A stretch of DNA of 64,000 nucleotides from Metellina segmentata (GCA_947359465.1 OX375878.1:88944377-89008376), one strand, 5' to 3'; shown: positions 25,520-37,688, counted from the stretch's first letter. Numbers and translations are program-made. Notes: generated by a model not told the origin, from the letters alone.

Positions 25520-26020
25520 GAAATAATTCCCTTCATTCTGTTTTAGTCATTTGGATCCCACCTACCATCTAGATATCAATAGGGCTTAAACGGAATATCC
25601 ACGGGATGGGAATTTTACTGGATTGTGATAATTTGATACACGTTTCAATGATTCATCTACTGGCAGCATTGGGATTCTTTCAATCGATTGTTCACAAATA
25701 TTTCCCATAGCCTTTGTATCCAATGAAATGCTGTAGAAGTCTGTCCAACAGAAAAGAGAAATAATCTTTAAATCTAACGCCTTTATGACTGTAGAAGCAA
25801 GACTAAGCATGCCCAATAACTCTAACCTAGGAATAGACATCTTGTGTAAAAGAGCTACACTACTTTTCCCTTGGATCAGATGTACCGTCAGTTTCCCACA
25901 GTGAAGTCCCATTTGAAGGAATGCTGCATACCATATTCATATTTTTTAATACCGCAGGATGTATCAAACCTAATTTGATATCGAAGTGACAGATATCAAG
26001 GCATCTTGGAATATCCAGCA
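25520..26020 (-). pseudogene. BEL/Pao LTR-retrotransposon pol fossil
   Basis: The minus frame around 25586-25940 shows the family hallmark SIPRLELLG about 26 codons into the open stretch, then a WTD motif and a late NPVKFPSRG segment that corresponds to the usual NPAD-x-x-SRG of BEL/Pao pol after the RNase H region. To the left, codons expected to be Trp are TAG and TGA. To the right, an IPRC segment is in another frame. The piece is therefore an inactive fragment with stops and at least one frameshift. No LTRs, primer site, gag or envelope-like frame was found around it. The family call rests on motif order alone. Confidence 0.6.
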
Positions 26021-26223
26021 AAAACACTTATGGAATAGTAGCATACATTAGATAAAATAGAAGGAAAAAAGTCTCAAATTATATTTTAGTTGCTCAAATA
26101 CAAAACAAATCGGCGAAAGTACCAAAATGTGGTAATTACGTATGAAACAGACGTTGACGATATCGAAGAATTTTGAATGTTACAATTAAAAAACTAGGTA
26201 TATCCTTGATAAGGTTATCATGG

Positions 26224-26673
26224 CAGTCTAGCAGATTCCGATGTTTTTCTCTCATGGCTGCCACGGCTTAGACTGGTACGAAATTTTCGTTGGATCTTTA
26301 GAGAATTTTCAAAAGAAAAATCGCCAATCTCTTTCAATAACGTCCAAAATTTTGAAAATAGGCCAAAAATTAGAAAATAAGTGCTTAGAAACGATTTTGC
26401 TTAACCTTTAGACTACGGCCGATACAACAGTTGTACCATGATCGCGCCAAGATAGAATTTAGACAACGACCAGTACATCAGTTGTACCTTGAAAGTTATA
26501 AGAATCGCGCCAAGAAATTTTTAGACTAGGGTCGTTACAGCTGTTGTACCTTGAAAGTTATAAGAATCACGCCAAGGAAGAATTGAGCTGGTTATATCTA
26601 TAGCCGTAGTCAAAAGGTTAAAAAGATATCCCTAGTCGCCAAGTTTGAAAAATAGTAACAAAAAGTCGCCTGT
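26224..26673 (+). repeat. Dispersed repeat R1, copy carrying a TTAA-flanked insertion
   Basis: Left part 26224-26404 and right part 26619-26673 match 15789-16062. The interruption is exactly the 214-bp element at 26405-26618. Confidence 0.65.
26405..26618. mobile_element. 214-bp piggyBac-like miniature element, copy 1
   Basis: TTAA flanks both sides (26401-26404, 26619-26622). The ends are inverted: CCTTTAGACTACGGC on the left and CCTTTTGACTACGGC read inward from the right (14 of 15). TTAA targets and ends beginning CCYT are the rule for the piggyBac superfamily. It has no coding capacity, so it would depend on a transposase elsewhere. Inside are three units of about 50-62 bp, each starting near GACTACGGC-like sequence and containing an inverted GTACAAC/GTTGTAC motif. 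Repeat R1 at 15.8 kb is the matching empty site. Confidence 0.8.
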
Positions 26674-29600
26674 GGCAGTACTCTGTTCACTTCCGAAAGT
26701 AGTGTCAAATCAATAACGTAGTCCTTAAATTTCTTTTGCATTTCTTCAGGCTAGTGTCCCGGACAGTTTTCAGATTTCAAGTTTGTAGCATAAGAATCTT
26801 GGGAAACAATGCAACAGGACACAAAAGTCACAAAGTATAGAAAAAATTTCTGACTGCCGATAAGATACATCTCTTCTAGATATACTGGATTTCATTTCAC
26901 CAACTGGTTTTCGATTACAGAATATATTATCCTTGCTATATATACCAAAGTAATCCAAGAATTGGAATGGGGGCTCTACTTGAAAGTCATTGTACTCCCA
27001 CCGAAGTAGGTCAAAGCAAGCCATATCCAACAACTGTCTTGATTATTGAATGAATTGTAGCCCCTATAAGGGCTCGAACAATCCGACTTCTCTTGCTTGA
27101 CCTTAGCATTAGTTTTAAAGTCTGAATCAGAAGTTCTGCAGTTCAATTTTGACGAAATTCGGATATCTGTAATTTTTTTTTAGTTCTGGAAATTATTTCT
27201 CTTTGGTTTACTGGACACATTACAACCCAATGCCCACAGACGACATTTCAATAGATTTAAAATTCTTTGAATGATGCTAAAGATTCAAACAAGTAAACTG
27301 CCCCCCACGCATTCCTCATTTTAATTATTCTTCGTTTCCCCCAGAGACACCCGCACTGCTTTAAAACATTCTTTGTTCTCGTGTGATTTGAAGCAAAAAG
27401 TACAATTACCTATTCTTCTTTTCTATTTCACCTGTAAAGAAATCATTAGCACAGTCGGTACGTATTGCTCGTTTTTCTGAAATGATCTTTTCTTAGTAAT
27501 CATTTGCGATCAAAACCCTTGATTGCCATGGAGATACTCCGCACTCTACTTCAAGTAATTCCATTAGGTCATTAGGACGATGTGTTGATGTTTCTGTCTG
27601 TGATTGTCTCTACCAAACTCAGTAACTCCTCACACAAACACAACTTGACTAGAGTAGACAACATCACACAATTTTAGGTAATACTCAATGGTTCGTATGC
27701 TCTTAAATGTGACTCAAGTTTATTGCATAACAATGATAAACGATGACTTTGAGTTGGAGCTTTGTTATCACTGCTGAAAGTAATTCCCTCCTGATCTGAA
27801 CATTCTACTAAAATGTCTTCATTTCCAAATTTGGCTTTCAAAACTCTCGATCAATGTGGGATATTTTACAAATATAAACATCGTTAGTTAAACTCTCAAA
27901 AATGTGTGCATAAATTTATAAAAAAATAAACTAATTCAACAATTTTTCACTCTTTTAGAGTTGTACGTAATGTTTAAAGGAAGCAGTTATGAGTCTTGTG
28001 GTTAAGAGGTAAAAATGCTTATTTAAGCAGACATATTAAAACGGCATTATGAACATGATGAGTAAACCCACAGGTGAGGCGTCTAAAATGCATGAAAGTT
28101 AGCTACAGAAAAGCGAGAAGTACTTGCGAAACGACAAGCAGAGAGAAAAGGTGAACAATTAGCAAATTTAAGGGTTCGGCCGGAAGCGTTTCAAATGCAA
28201 GTAGGCGAAATTGATAACGAGTCTGACTGGGAACTCAATCGAGTTACAAAGAATGGTTATAGGGCGCATTAATGGAAATATTTTGTGATTTTTTACATGT
28301 ATATATAAAAAAACACAAATACAGAACTCTTAATAAGTTATACATGAAATATATATTTAAATATTAATAGAAATAAGAACATAGGAAGAGAGAACATCTT
28401 ATATGGGTCAGTAATCATTCCACAATTTTACCATTTTTATGGTTTACAAGAAAAACATATAATTTTGTCGATGATTTTACTTTTGACATAAATTCGATTG
28501 TTCCCTTTTAAGATTTCAGTGGACTAGGATTCTACGAAATAAGTTTATTCGTTGTTTCTAAAATAGGTCAGAGAACTTAAGAAACCAAAGTTGAAAACGC
28601 AACTGAGCTTAAACATTGCACAAGAAGGTAAAATTTAGTGCCGATTTCTAGTATTTTTATGATTATAACGTACAATCTGTACATCGGTTGTAATTATCGC
28701 AAATATATTCGGTTTTTGTTAGAAAAGCAGTCAGGAATGCTGCACTCATCAAAGCCCTAAACTCAGTTTCGAAAATTTCTAACAAGATCTGTCCTGTTAC
28801 AGCAATCACGTACACTTCGGAAGGAATTGTAATTTGGATATCTTGCAAAGATGGCTTAAATATTTCAAGAATGAGTCAAAAATTGTACCTTACAAATGTA
28901 AAGATCTGAAATTTAAGAGATATTACAACAATGACGTACATTGTTTTAGCAAATAAATGAGAAAATTTAAAAAGTCCAAATGCTTTCTTTTCGAGCCTTT
29001 ACATCGGAACGTCATTTAATTTCTAAACCCTTAAGAGATAATAAAAGTCACATGATGTATCGCGCTAGTTATAAACTTTTAAAGCATGCAATTGCAAATT
29101 TTGAAGTTAGAAAATCACAAGAAAATCAGTAGATCAAAAATCTATAATTTCTCAAAAATAAATTTTTTGGAGTAGCTTTTCAATTTACATCAATAAACAA
29201 TATATAAACCTTAAAATATAATTAAATCGCACAAAATATACTACTTTTCATTTAAAACCTCATTATTTCCGCCATTGTTGATATGTCTCTTGAGCCTCTT
29301 GGTGGTTTATCTTTGCATCGAAAACTGCCTTGTAGTGGCCTGCTACTGGTGCAAAAACCTCTTCCAAACTCACCAGTTCTGGGCAAGAAATAGTAAGTTT
29401 TTTCTACCTGGACCTTCATTCGCCTTGGAGTAAAAGGGCAGTTTTGCGATGCAATATCTCGTTCAAACACTTGGAGGGTTAATTTTTGAGGTCTTTTTTG
29501 TTGAGGTCAAGACCCTTTTCGTAAAAATGAAAATAGCATTCTTTCACATTTTACGTTACATTAATTTTTTTAAAGTCCGATTTGAAACCAGGCAAGGAGA

Positions 29601-30194
29601 AAGAGAGATTAATGGAATTGAAACAATTTCACTACATAGTGAAAGAAGCTCGAAAGTATTTATTCGAAACATACGTTAAGAAAAAGAGGAATTATAATTT
29701 GCTGTAAATTAATATAGGATCCTAAAAAAGGGTTAAAATCGCGAGGATGAATCGCAAATGTTGACGGAATTAACTTTATTGAAAATAAAAGAAATATTTG
29801 AGAAATGCGTGACTTTCTTTAAATTTTAACATCGAATTGATTTGTTTTAAAACAAAGAACTCTTAATTGCTTTTTATGAAAAGTAGGCAAAAAAGGATTT
29901 TATAAGATCATTTAGTAATGCTATAAATCAGTAAATTAAAAGATTTATGTAGAATACTTATTGTAGCGTCTTTTCACAACCCATTCTTTGAACTAATAAA
30001 ACTTTAAATGGAATTAAGAACAAAATTGCATAATTTTCTGACAGTGAATGTAAAAGCCCTGTAAACTATTGATTGCATTTTTCAATAATAATTTAATTTT
30101 TCAATACAAATCTTTAATTTTCTTTTGAAATAAAAAAAATGCATTCACGATTAAGCGTATTTTTAATTAATAAGAATACCAAACAAAATTCCAA
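26674..30194. other. AT-rich stretch, no gene seen
   Basis: Frames at 26770-27033 and 29252-29470 (minus), and 29449-29679 (plus), show no domain I recognise. The block 29250-29480 is less AT-rich than its surroundings and might be an old exon or repeat fragment, but I cannot support either. Confidence 0.35.
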
Positions 30195-30232
30195 ATGATA
30201 GTATCGCCATCATTTGATGGTAATACTATCAT
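30195..30232. repeat. 38-bp near-perfect palindrome
   Basis: The arms ATGATAGTAT and ATACTATCAT enclose CCATCA-TT-TGATGG, with only one 2-nt mismatch position per side (CG against TA). It can form a cruciform or hairpin. A smaller GATCAT-CAA-ATGATC palindrome follows near 30277-30291. Confidence 0.85.
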
Positions 30233-31233
30233 ATAAAAAATGTATTTTGATTTAAAAATATTTAAAACGAATACTGATCATCAAATGATCTTATTAACAC
30301 GAAGCAAGATATAGTTTTAAATCTTTCTGTAAAGTTAAAGTCCTGAATAAAAGTCTTACATTTCAATATTTGTTACTTTTATTATGGATGCACGAATTGG
30401 ATAGAAACTAAATAAGATGGAAGTAAATGTGTTACAAATACAAATTTGAAAAACACTGCGAAAGAAATTGAAAATAATTTGCGTTTCAATCACCCTTTAA
30501 TTTCATCTTGGAACTTTAAGCATACGGAAGTGTGTAAAAAATCAATATAAAGAATAGGGAATTGATTTATAAAAACGAAGTTGTATTGAAATTGAAAAGA
30601 AGTGAACAATAAAGCCTATTTCTTAATTGAACATTTTCGATTTTTTTAAATTTAATTCAAAACAAATGAGTATATTTGTTTACTGAAATCAATAGAACTT
30701 AATTCCCTTTAAAAAACAGTTATAGAGAACCATAAAATTGCCTCGTGCAATTCATCTTTCATACGTACATCGTCAAATTAGAGCAAAAAACCATTAACTG
30801 ACCAAACATTTTTTTTTTTTATTTTACAGTTGTTAAAGGCTAATAATTAGTTTTAAGCAGAAAAAAAAAATGTTACAAACATTTTTAACAGTGTTGTATA
30901 TCTTTCCCACATATTAACAATATGACTATGTATATTGTGTGCTCATCATCACGAAAATAACTATTTAGTGTCTCCAAAAAAAAATGTCAGGTAATGAGCT
31001 TCTGCTAAGCCGATGATATATTCTCACTCATCATGCAATGCCTTGGACTTTATTGGGAAAAATAATCATCTTTACAAAATATTTTTAGTTAAAATTTCCA
31101 TTAGATTCCTTTTGAAAATATTTTTTCTAAATGAATTCAAGACGGCTTAACATTTTAGCTTCGAAACTTACATCGAGAAAAACGCAGTAAAATGAAAAAA
31201 TAGTTTAAACTTTGTTTTTATTTTTATTAATTA

Positions 31234-31582
31234 CTAGCCACTACTTGGCCAGCACGGCGCGAAACTTCAGTTAAAACTTTTGATTTGTTTTGTTCTTCGG
31301 CTGAAAGCGTTCAAACGGAAAAAATAAATTTAGAATCTGTGATATTTAATTCTGTTGCTATTCTAAAGAAAACAATAATAATTTAAATGTCATTAAATTA
31401 ATTTTAAAATGTTCTAGATTGAATTTTAAAACTCGGGCTTCATACAAAAATTGCGAAAATTCGAACTACCGAACTGTGTGCCGAATCCCATTACTGTGAG
31501 TGCCATAGATTCCTCAGAAACGTGCATTTAACAAACAAACATACATACAAACAAACACTTCTTTTTACAGTAGTAGAGAAGA
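31234..31582 (-). mobile_element. Non-autonomous Helitron, 349 bp
   Basis: Read on the minus strand it starts A|TCTTCTCTACTACTG and ends GTGGCTAG|T, fitting the Helitron rule of 5' TC, 3' CTRR and insertion between A and T. It shares with 40902-41370 its 5' region (AAAAGAAGTGT-like start, then a conserved GTGCC/GGCAC and CATAGATT stretch) and, near the 3' end, a GTGCTGGCCA block. It has no coding capacity and no target duplication, as expected. Confidence 0.7.
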
Positions 31583-31589
31583 TTATAAG

Positions 31590-34500
31590 CTAAAACTCGG
31601 ATTGGAAAGTTGGTACTTGTAATGTCTAAATCAGGACTGATCCACATAAAGCATGAGACTTACATATGGCACGCTGTCACACAAAAAGTCGCGAAAAAAA
31701 AATAAAAAAAAAATACAGAGAGCAGCTAAGAACTACAATATCCAATCCCCTACCATGTGTGATAATTAGATATGCAAAACCTGAAACATGTAAATCAAAA
31801 CTAATAAGTAATTTTTGTTTTAAACTCATTCATATTTCTACCTTGGTCTAAGTACGAAAGGCAGAAAATCCTTGATTTCTATCAAAGGAAAGGGACTATG
31901 TCCAAGCTTTCAGTGGTAGCTGATTCAGCATTTTTTCATCTTTAACACAGCGTGCTAAAACACTGTACATTGTTTTGATTCGTTTTTAATGAATTAACTG
32001 GGCATCGACACTTTTTTCTATTACAATTTTCATTTCCTTTGAGTGATTAGGGGACATAGCTTAAAATCAGCGAATTCGGACAATGTCCCTCCTTCTACCG
32101 AGGTACAGATTTATTAAATAGGAATGATAGTTATGTTTCGAAACACCGTTTAACAGAAACGATTTTTGCAAGTTGTCCTGAGTGCTGTTTTGGAAACAAC
32201 GATATGTTTGTGGAAGTCGAGGGAAAGATATCTCTATTTCAGCTTCTGAAATTTATTACTCTCGGAATTTGGGGCATTTTGGGATAAATCAAGAAAAAAG
32301 TTTATGAAAAGAGCAAAGAGATGCCTCCATGGTTATAAAAATAAGCCTACAAATTAGAATAGCATACATGCCACCGTGAAATCAATATATAATTAGGGAA
32401 TAAAATAAACTAAAAACATTTTGTCCCATTTTCAAAACTATTTTATTTGACCCATGGGGAAATTCTACTACTTTAAAGTGAGCCTTAGATCGATTTTGTC
32501 TGGCAGTCCTCTTCTAAATGAAGAGAACTTTCTCCTTTTAAATGACGATATCCAGTCTAAATTTTGACAAAACACAGATTGTTTTTATTCTTCTTGTTCA
32601 CAGGATATGAAATCACGAGACAGTATTAAGAGAAATGCTATATTCAATAACAATGTAAATTAAGCAATTTATCACTTTTATCCAGTTTGATAATAGTAAA
32701 ATGATTTTATGTAGTAAATTTACTACATTTTTAATTACGATGATCAATTGAGTAATAGTCTGATAAATATAGAGTTTTGAGGATAGGTTTTTATGAAAAA
32801 AAAGCCTTTTTTTATCACATTAATAGTAACCACAAGAAATGTTTTGGCACTTTAAGTCTTACTTTTTAATTTGTTGTCTGAAAGACATGTTTTTTTTTTG
32901 AGGTAATGACCAATAAAATGACTAGAGTCACATATGATTTGTTTTTCCGCTTGTCAGAATAATACTATGTGTGCGACTTTTATATTTCGTTACATCTCTT
33001 CAGAATTTTACCCTCCCAAAATGCGAGCATTACAAAATAACGAAAAATAACATCATTACATTTAGAAGTTTTCATTGATTTTTTTACTGTTGATTCCATA
33101 AAACCTTTAATTTCCCTTCTATTTGCCATAAGTCTAAAATTTCCAAAGGCAGTAATTTTGACTTTGCTGATGGTAATAATAATAAATTGCTTTCTAATGG
33201 TCATATTACTAAAGAAACTTACTAAGTACTAAGGAAGATTTTTAACGATGTTTTGTGCAGCCGCAATGTGGAATTTTATTTCCACTCAAAGATTTGTGAA
33301 GGATCAATGCTTAAAGGTTTGAGTTGTTATTAAAGGTGCGTTAGAATGAACACTGAACTACTTAATAACTCTAGCTTTAATAGTTCTAGAACACGCAACG
33401 ATTGTCTAAGTGCTTTGTATCAAATTCAAAGTAAATAATGCGACTGCTATATTGACAATATTTCGGCTATTAAATCCTTCTTAAAATATGATTTTCTCAC
33501 GCTATTTACAAAGCTTAAAACTTCTTTCACCAAAGTCAGAGACACATTGAAGGGTGGGCTCAAGACCAAGCCACCTCCGAAATATTTTGATGTTACAACG
33601 CAATTAAAAATAAATGCTAAAGCTAGTGTAATCTGAGTAATTCAGTGCACGTTTGGGAAAAGAATTCATGAATGAGAATGTATTTTAAATACATGCCTTA
33701 CCAAATCTTTTAGGTTTTTGGTAAAACTCTCTTTTGTTTAGAGGTACTTTGCCTGTGATTCCAAAATTGTGGGTTACCACAAAAATATTTACGATTTTAA
33801 CTATTACAAATATTAAACTACAACTTTATAAATCTACGTGATAAAATGCACCTAAAAATTATTCTAAATAATTGAAAACTAGAAAAGAGCAAGAGCATCA
33901 GACAAGGAGAGATATCCCATTTTAAATAACAATGAATACGAATGTATTGAAAAATCAATAGTATAAAAAATTGCTATTACTATGCATATTTTCTCATTTT
34001 AGTTCAATATATTTATTTGCATTATTTTTGAATGTTCTAAAAAATTATAATATGTTGGTATTTGTATAAAAAAAATTATGTTCTAAATTGCAATGTTTGA
34101 GAATGAGAATGCATTAAACTTTCTCCTATCTAGGAAAAAATGTGGATTTTTCAAACAATAACTTCTAAAATTGCAAAGTGCATCATAGTAACTTTTGAAA
34201 ATAGTATCGTGGATCGTAATACGAAGTAAAAAATCCTGTGTACTGTTAAACTATTTAATAATATCAATTTATAAGCTTTTGCATGATTCGAAAAAGATAA
34301 TAAAAGTAGACATTTACTTTAAATTTAGGCTGAACGTATAAACCACGGTATAAATAAACAAGCTTAGCATATAATTAAATGAAAACATCAGTGAAAAGAG
34401 TTCTAGTTGTTACAACAGAGTTAATTAATTGAAGAGTGTTGGTATACTGAATCATTTCATTCTTTTAAAGTACTATTTTCAGAAAATTTAATATACCTAT

Positions 34501-35639
34501 CGATGATTTCCCTCTAATACGCCATATCTGTAAAATGATAGTCAAATTTCGCTTTTCTTATAAACCTCCCTTTTCTCATAAAGAATGTAACTTTTGTTTA
34601 AAGCAAGATTCGACATTTAGCTTTGTATGTTGTAACTGATATAAAGAAATGAATTACAGTTACTTTATATCTGTTATAACACATAAAGTAATTAAACTGC
34701 ACGCATTTAACTTACGTAAAGAAAGAAGAGTACAGTTTACAAAACGGACAAACACACACAATCTTCGAAAAGTATTATACAATGTAATTAAAACCAGATT
34801 CAAAATGTACCGTGTGGGATTTTTTTTAACAAGTGACATAAAAATTACGTTATTAGGAGTAAATTAATAACTGATATTCTGAAAAATAAAAATTTTGAAT
34901 AAAAGTCAAAATTTAATGAAGTAACCAGAACACAACTGAAAATATAAACACTATAAAATGTCTTGTTATCTTTCATAGTAATTAAAGTGAAAACTAAATT
35001 TAAATCCGTGCCTTCTTTCCGTAAAGCAAAAAATTTGTAAAAGCAAAATATTGAAAGAAAATAAAGTTGCTAAGTATAAGAATGTAATTTTATAAATCAA
35101 GAATTTGTTGCAAACATATTTACTTTCTAACAGTTACAGAAATCTATCAAGATGTTTTAAATTGCCACTGGTACATTACAAAGTACAAGCATGTAAACTC
35201 TCGTATGTCTATCCCATTTTACAGCAAACAGATGGACTAGCATCTAAAAACCTAATTCAATTTCTATATTGTTTAGTTCTTGGTAACAAATAAATATAAA
35301 CTTAATTTAATGTATAAATAAAGCACAGTTAAAACTAACATTAAAATAGACAGCACATATGTTATGTTTTCGAAATAAAAACAAAATTATCCTAAGGAAA
35401 AATAAAAGCAAATAACGTGCAAGAATAAAAGTAGAAAGTCAAAATCACAAAACCATCGCAAACTCCATTTAAAACTCAAGGATTTTAATTTTAAGTAGAG
35501 CGGATCAAACTAAAGCTTACAAAAGCAAAATATAAGAAAGGCTTACTTTGAAAATGAAAACAAACTCCGAAACTGAAAACAAATTCCTCATCTCACCAGC
35601 AAACTTTACTGGTGAACATTTTATGAAAAGAATTGGATA
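31590..35639. other. AT-rich stretch, no gene seen
   Basis: It holds only short frames without recognisable domains, plus the 20-bp palindrome at 32709-32728. Confidence 0.35.
32709..32728. repeat. Perfect 20-bp palindrome
   Basis: ATGTAGTAAATTTACTACAT is identical to its reverse complement. It stands alone in AT-rich DNA with no flanking repeat. Confidence 0.8.
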
Positions 35640-36361
35640 AATAAAATGTCTCTCTCCATCCTCCTAGACGCATCATCTTCCACAAACTCCAAAACAGGAT
35701 CCGGAGATGCACAAATTAAACTTCGCGCTCACTTTATCCATACTTAAAAATAAAACATCAGCGCGTTTAAGCCGCTCTGGCGCGTCTTCTACAAAAGAGC
35801 AAAACAGCTCTCAAGTCTACAGTAGTTGCAATCAGTATATAGCTGATCGATATCATTCCAAAAGGAAATCATCAGCGGCATTTAAAAAACAGCGCAGCAT
35901 CTTCACTGCGCCGAAGAGAAAAAGTTTCTTTTCTTGGAAAAAACCGAATTCGAAACCGAGCGGCCGAGAATTTAAGCGATTCGCCGAGACACGACGGCGC
36001 GCCGCCAATCAACGCTTTAAAATTTCACCACGCAATTTTTGAAAATTTAGCCACGAGTCGCTATTCGGTGGAAGTTGATTCAGTGCCATAGCATCGGGTG
36101 AGCCGACTCCCGCCCGCAAGGCGTTCTTCGCTTGCTACAACGCATCAATACAAACGCAGCGCTCTTTCTCGTTTCCCAGCGTCATCGGAGAGGAAAGGAG
36201 AGATGCGGGCACTCGCTCCGAAAGCCGCACGAGGCGTAAACAAACTCAGAACCCGGGCCGTCTCGATAGGCGGCGGGTACCCGCTCTCGTTTCTTAAAAT
36301 TAAAATGCACAAAAAGTAAGATATCGCGAGAGAAAGGTAAGATCATTTGGGAGCAACTTAC

Positions 36362-36482
36362 GCGACACCCTCACAACAGGAACCCTCCAGCAGCCATTTT
36401 GGATTGCGAGCAGTCGGACCCACAATCCCTTGCGAGGCAAATTAAAAAAAGAAGATGGCGGTCTGCATCGAAATGTACACAA
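36362..36482 (-). other. Candidate non-coding first exon of the zinc-finger gene
   Basis: The minus strand shows TCGC|GTAAGTTGC, a good donor with GT at 36361-36360, leaving the CpG-rich region towards the zinc-finger exon. A YY1-like CCAAAATGGCTGC lies on this strand at 36390-36402, as often seen just after a start site. Splicing to 12017 would remove about 24.3 kb. The right edge is arbitrary because the start site cannot be seen. The link is inference from orientation and the lack of another minus-strand gene between. Confidence 0.4.
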
Positions 36483-36640
36483 CGCGTGCTCCTCGCAAAT
36501 AGTTGATTTGGGGGATATTATTTCTATTTCGGTGTTGATTTACCCAATTTTCGTGACAACACGTAACATTTTGAAATAGAATCTAAGCTTAATTCCGGTG
36601 TATTTTGTAAAGAATTTCCAACCGATCTTTCGATTTGCTG
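36430..36640 (+). other. Candidate first exon of a divergent plus-strand gene
   Basis: A strong donor CTG|GTGAGTACA begins at 36641. Upstream, AAGATGGCGG at 36452-36461 matches the YY1 element typical of the first tens of bases of housekeeping-type transcripts. The ATG within it opens only a 15-codon ORF, so the exon is probably leader. No matching downstream coding exon was found between 36.7 and 64 kb. The left edge is a guess. Confidence 0.4.
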
Positions 36641-36649
36641 GTGAGTACA

Positions 36650-37357
36650 ATATTTTTGTTTACATTCAGGAAAACGTCGTTTGTCTAACGGTTACTTTAC
36701 ATTCTAGTTAAATTTCAAATTTATTTCAAGAAACAAATAAAAACATGTAAAGTAAAGATTCCGAGAACTGATTTGGTCTTATAGATATTAAATCATCGTA
36801 CTGGAGTTTGAATTGAGACTTCAAGTTTCGGCTTAAACCGAGTAGTACCTATACTAGTTAAATTATTCAATTCTGTTGTAATTCCTGCATAAATTCTTTT
36901 TTTATAAAAGTATAATATTTTATTTTGAAATTCTGAATAAAGTTTAACAATCTCCTGGTGAATTTAATCCGCCTTGCATATTTCGAGTATTGAAAGATCC
37001 TTTTTAAGTTAGCGAATTCAAAATTTTGTGATGTGGTGAAACGTCAAAGATCTAACTATTCTGATACGATTATTAGAAAGGCTCAAAGAATGACACATGC
37101 ATGAATTAAGTTTGAATGACAAAATGAATTTCATTTGTAGTGAATCTGGTATTGTGAACCATTACTCAAAGATGAAAAGCACTTGTAACAAACTATTACT
37201 CGAAGCTAAACCTGCTTAAAGTTATTGCCTTCCTGCAAGTTTGGATGATAACTTAACCAAAACTGTGTTTATGGCATGTTACAACTATCAGAGTATTGTC
37301 ATTATCAGAACATTCTCACATACATGCAAAAGGTTAGATAGTCTGCGATTAATTTCA
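36650..37357. other. Start of the putative plus-strand intron
   Basis: The sequence returns to high AT content directly after the donor at 36641. No exon is recognised. Confidence 0.3.
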
Positions 37358-37688
37358 TACACTGCTTTGAAAACAAGAGACAAGTCGATGTTAGAATTAC
37401 CAATAAACGGAATTCTAAATAACAAATCACAGGCAATGTTGAATACGGCAAGGTTAAGGTTTTAAGATTTTAGAGGTAATCTAACATATCCTTTATAAAA
37501 TATGGAGTAGCTATAATTTGAAACATCGAAGCTACACTGTTTTGAAAACGAGAGACAAGTCAACATTAGAATTACCAATAAACTGGATTCTTAACTATAA
37601 ATCGCAGGCAACGTTGAAAAAGATTTTAGAGTAGTAATCTAAAATATCCTTTAAAATATGACGTATATAATTTGAAACATCGAAGCTT
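37358..37688. repeat. Tandem duplication, period 175 bp
   Basis: Units start TACACTGCTTTGAAAACAAG (37358) and TACACTGTTTTGAAAACGAG (37533). They share TTAGAATTACCAATAAAC, a GCAGGCAA block, GATTTTAGAG, TATCCTTTA and AATTTGAAACATCGAAGCT. Similarity is high enough for a fairly recent duplication. The plus frame 37241-37465 overlaps unit 1 and is not preserved in unit 2. Confidence 0.85.

Larger units (their letters stand above)
12018..36361 (-). other. Inferred 24-kb first intron of the zinc-finger gene
   Basis: This interval runs between the acceptor at 12018-12020 and the candidate minus-strand donor at 36361. It contains no recognisable host exon, only the repeats and transposon fossils listed separately. 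The intron is a model: it depends on the promoter-like region at 36 kb belonging to this gene. Confidence 0.35.
35640..36640. promoter_or_regulatory. CpG-rich, probably bidirectional promoter region
   Basis: About 35.9-36.3 kb is dense in CpG and GC, in sharp contrast to the AT-rich sequence on both sides. A CCAAT box (GCCAATCA context) sits at 36005-36009, and YY1-type ATGGC elements occur in both orientations at 36390-36402 and 36452-36461. Donors point away on each strand: minus at 36361, plus at 36641, with further plus GTAAG candidates at 36316 and 36337. ORFs here (35707-36042, 36098-36319) have no recognisable domain and are best read as by-products of the GC content. Confidence 0.5.

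Noticed and set aside
35707..36319. Plus-strand frames of 111 and 73 codons in the CpG-rich region
   Set aside because: They are basic, low in recognisable structure and explained by high GC content; there is no domain.
36300..36482. 60-codon minus frame as a possible N-terminus of the zinc-finger protein
   Set aside because: The zinc-finger exon has an in-frame stop before its ATG, so an upstream coding exon cannot be joined in that frame at the visible acceptor.
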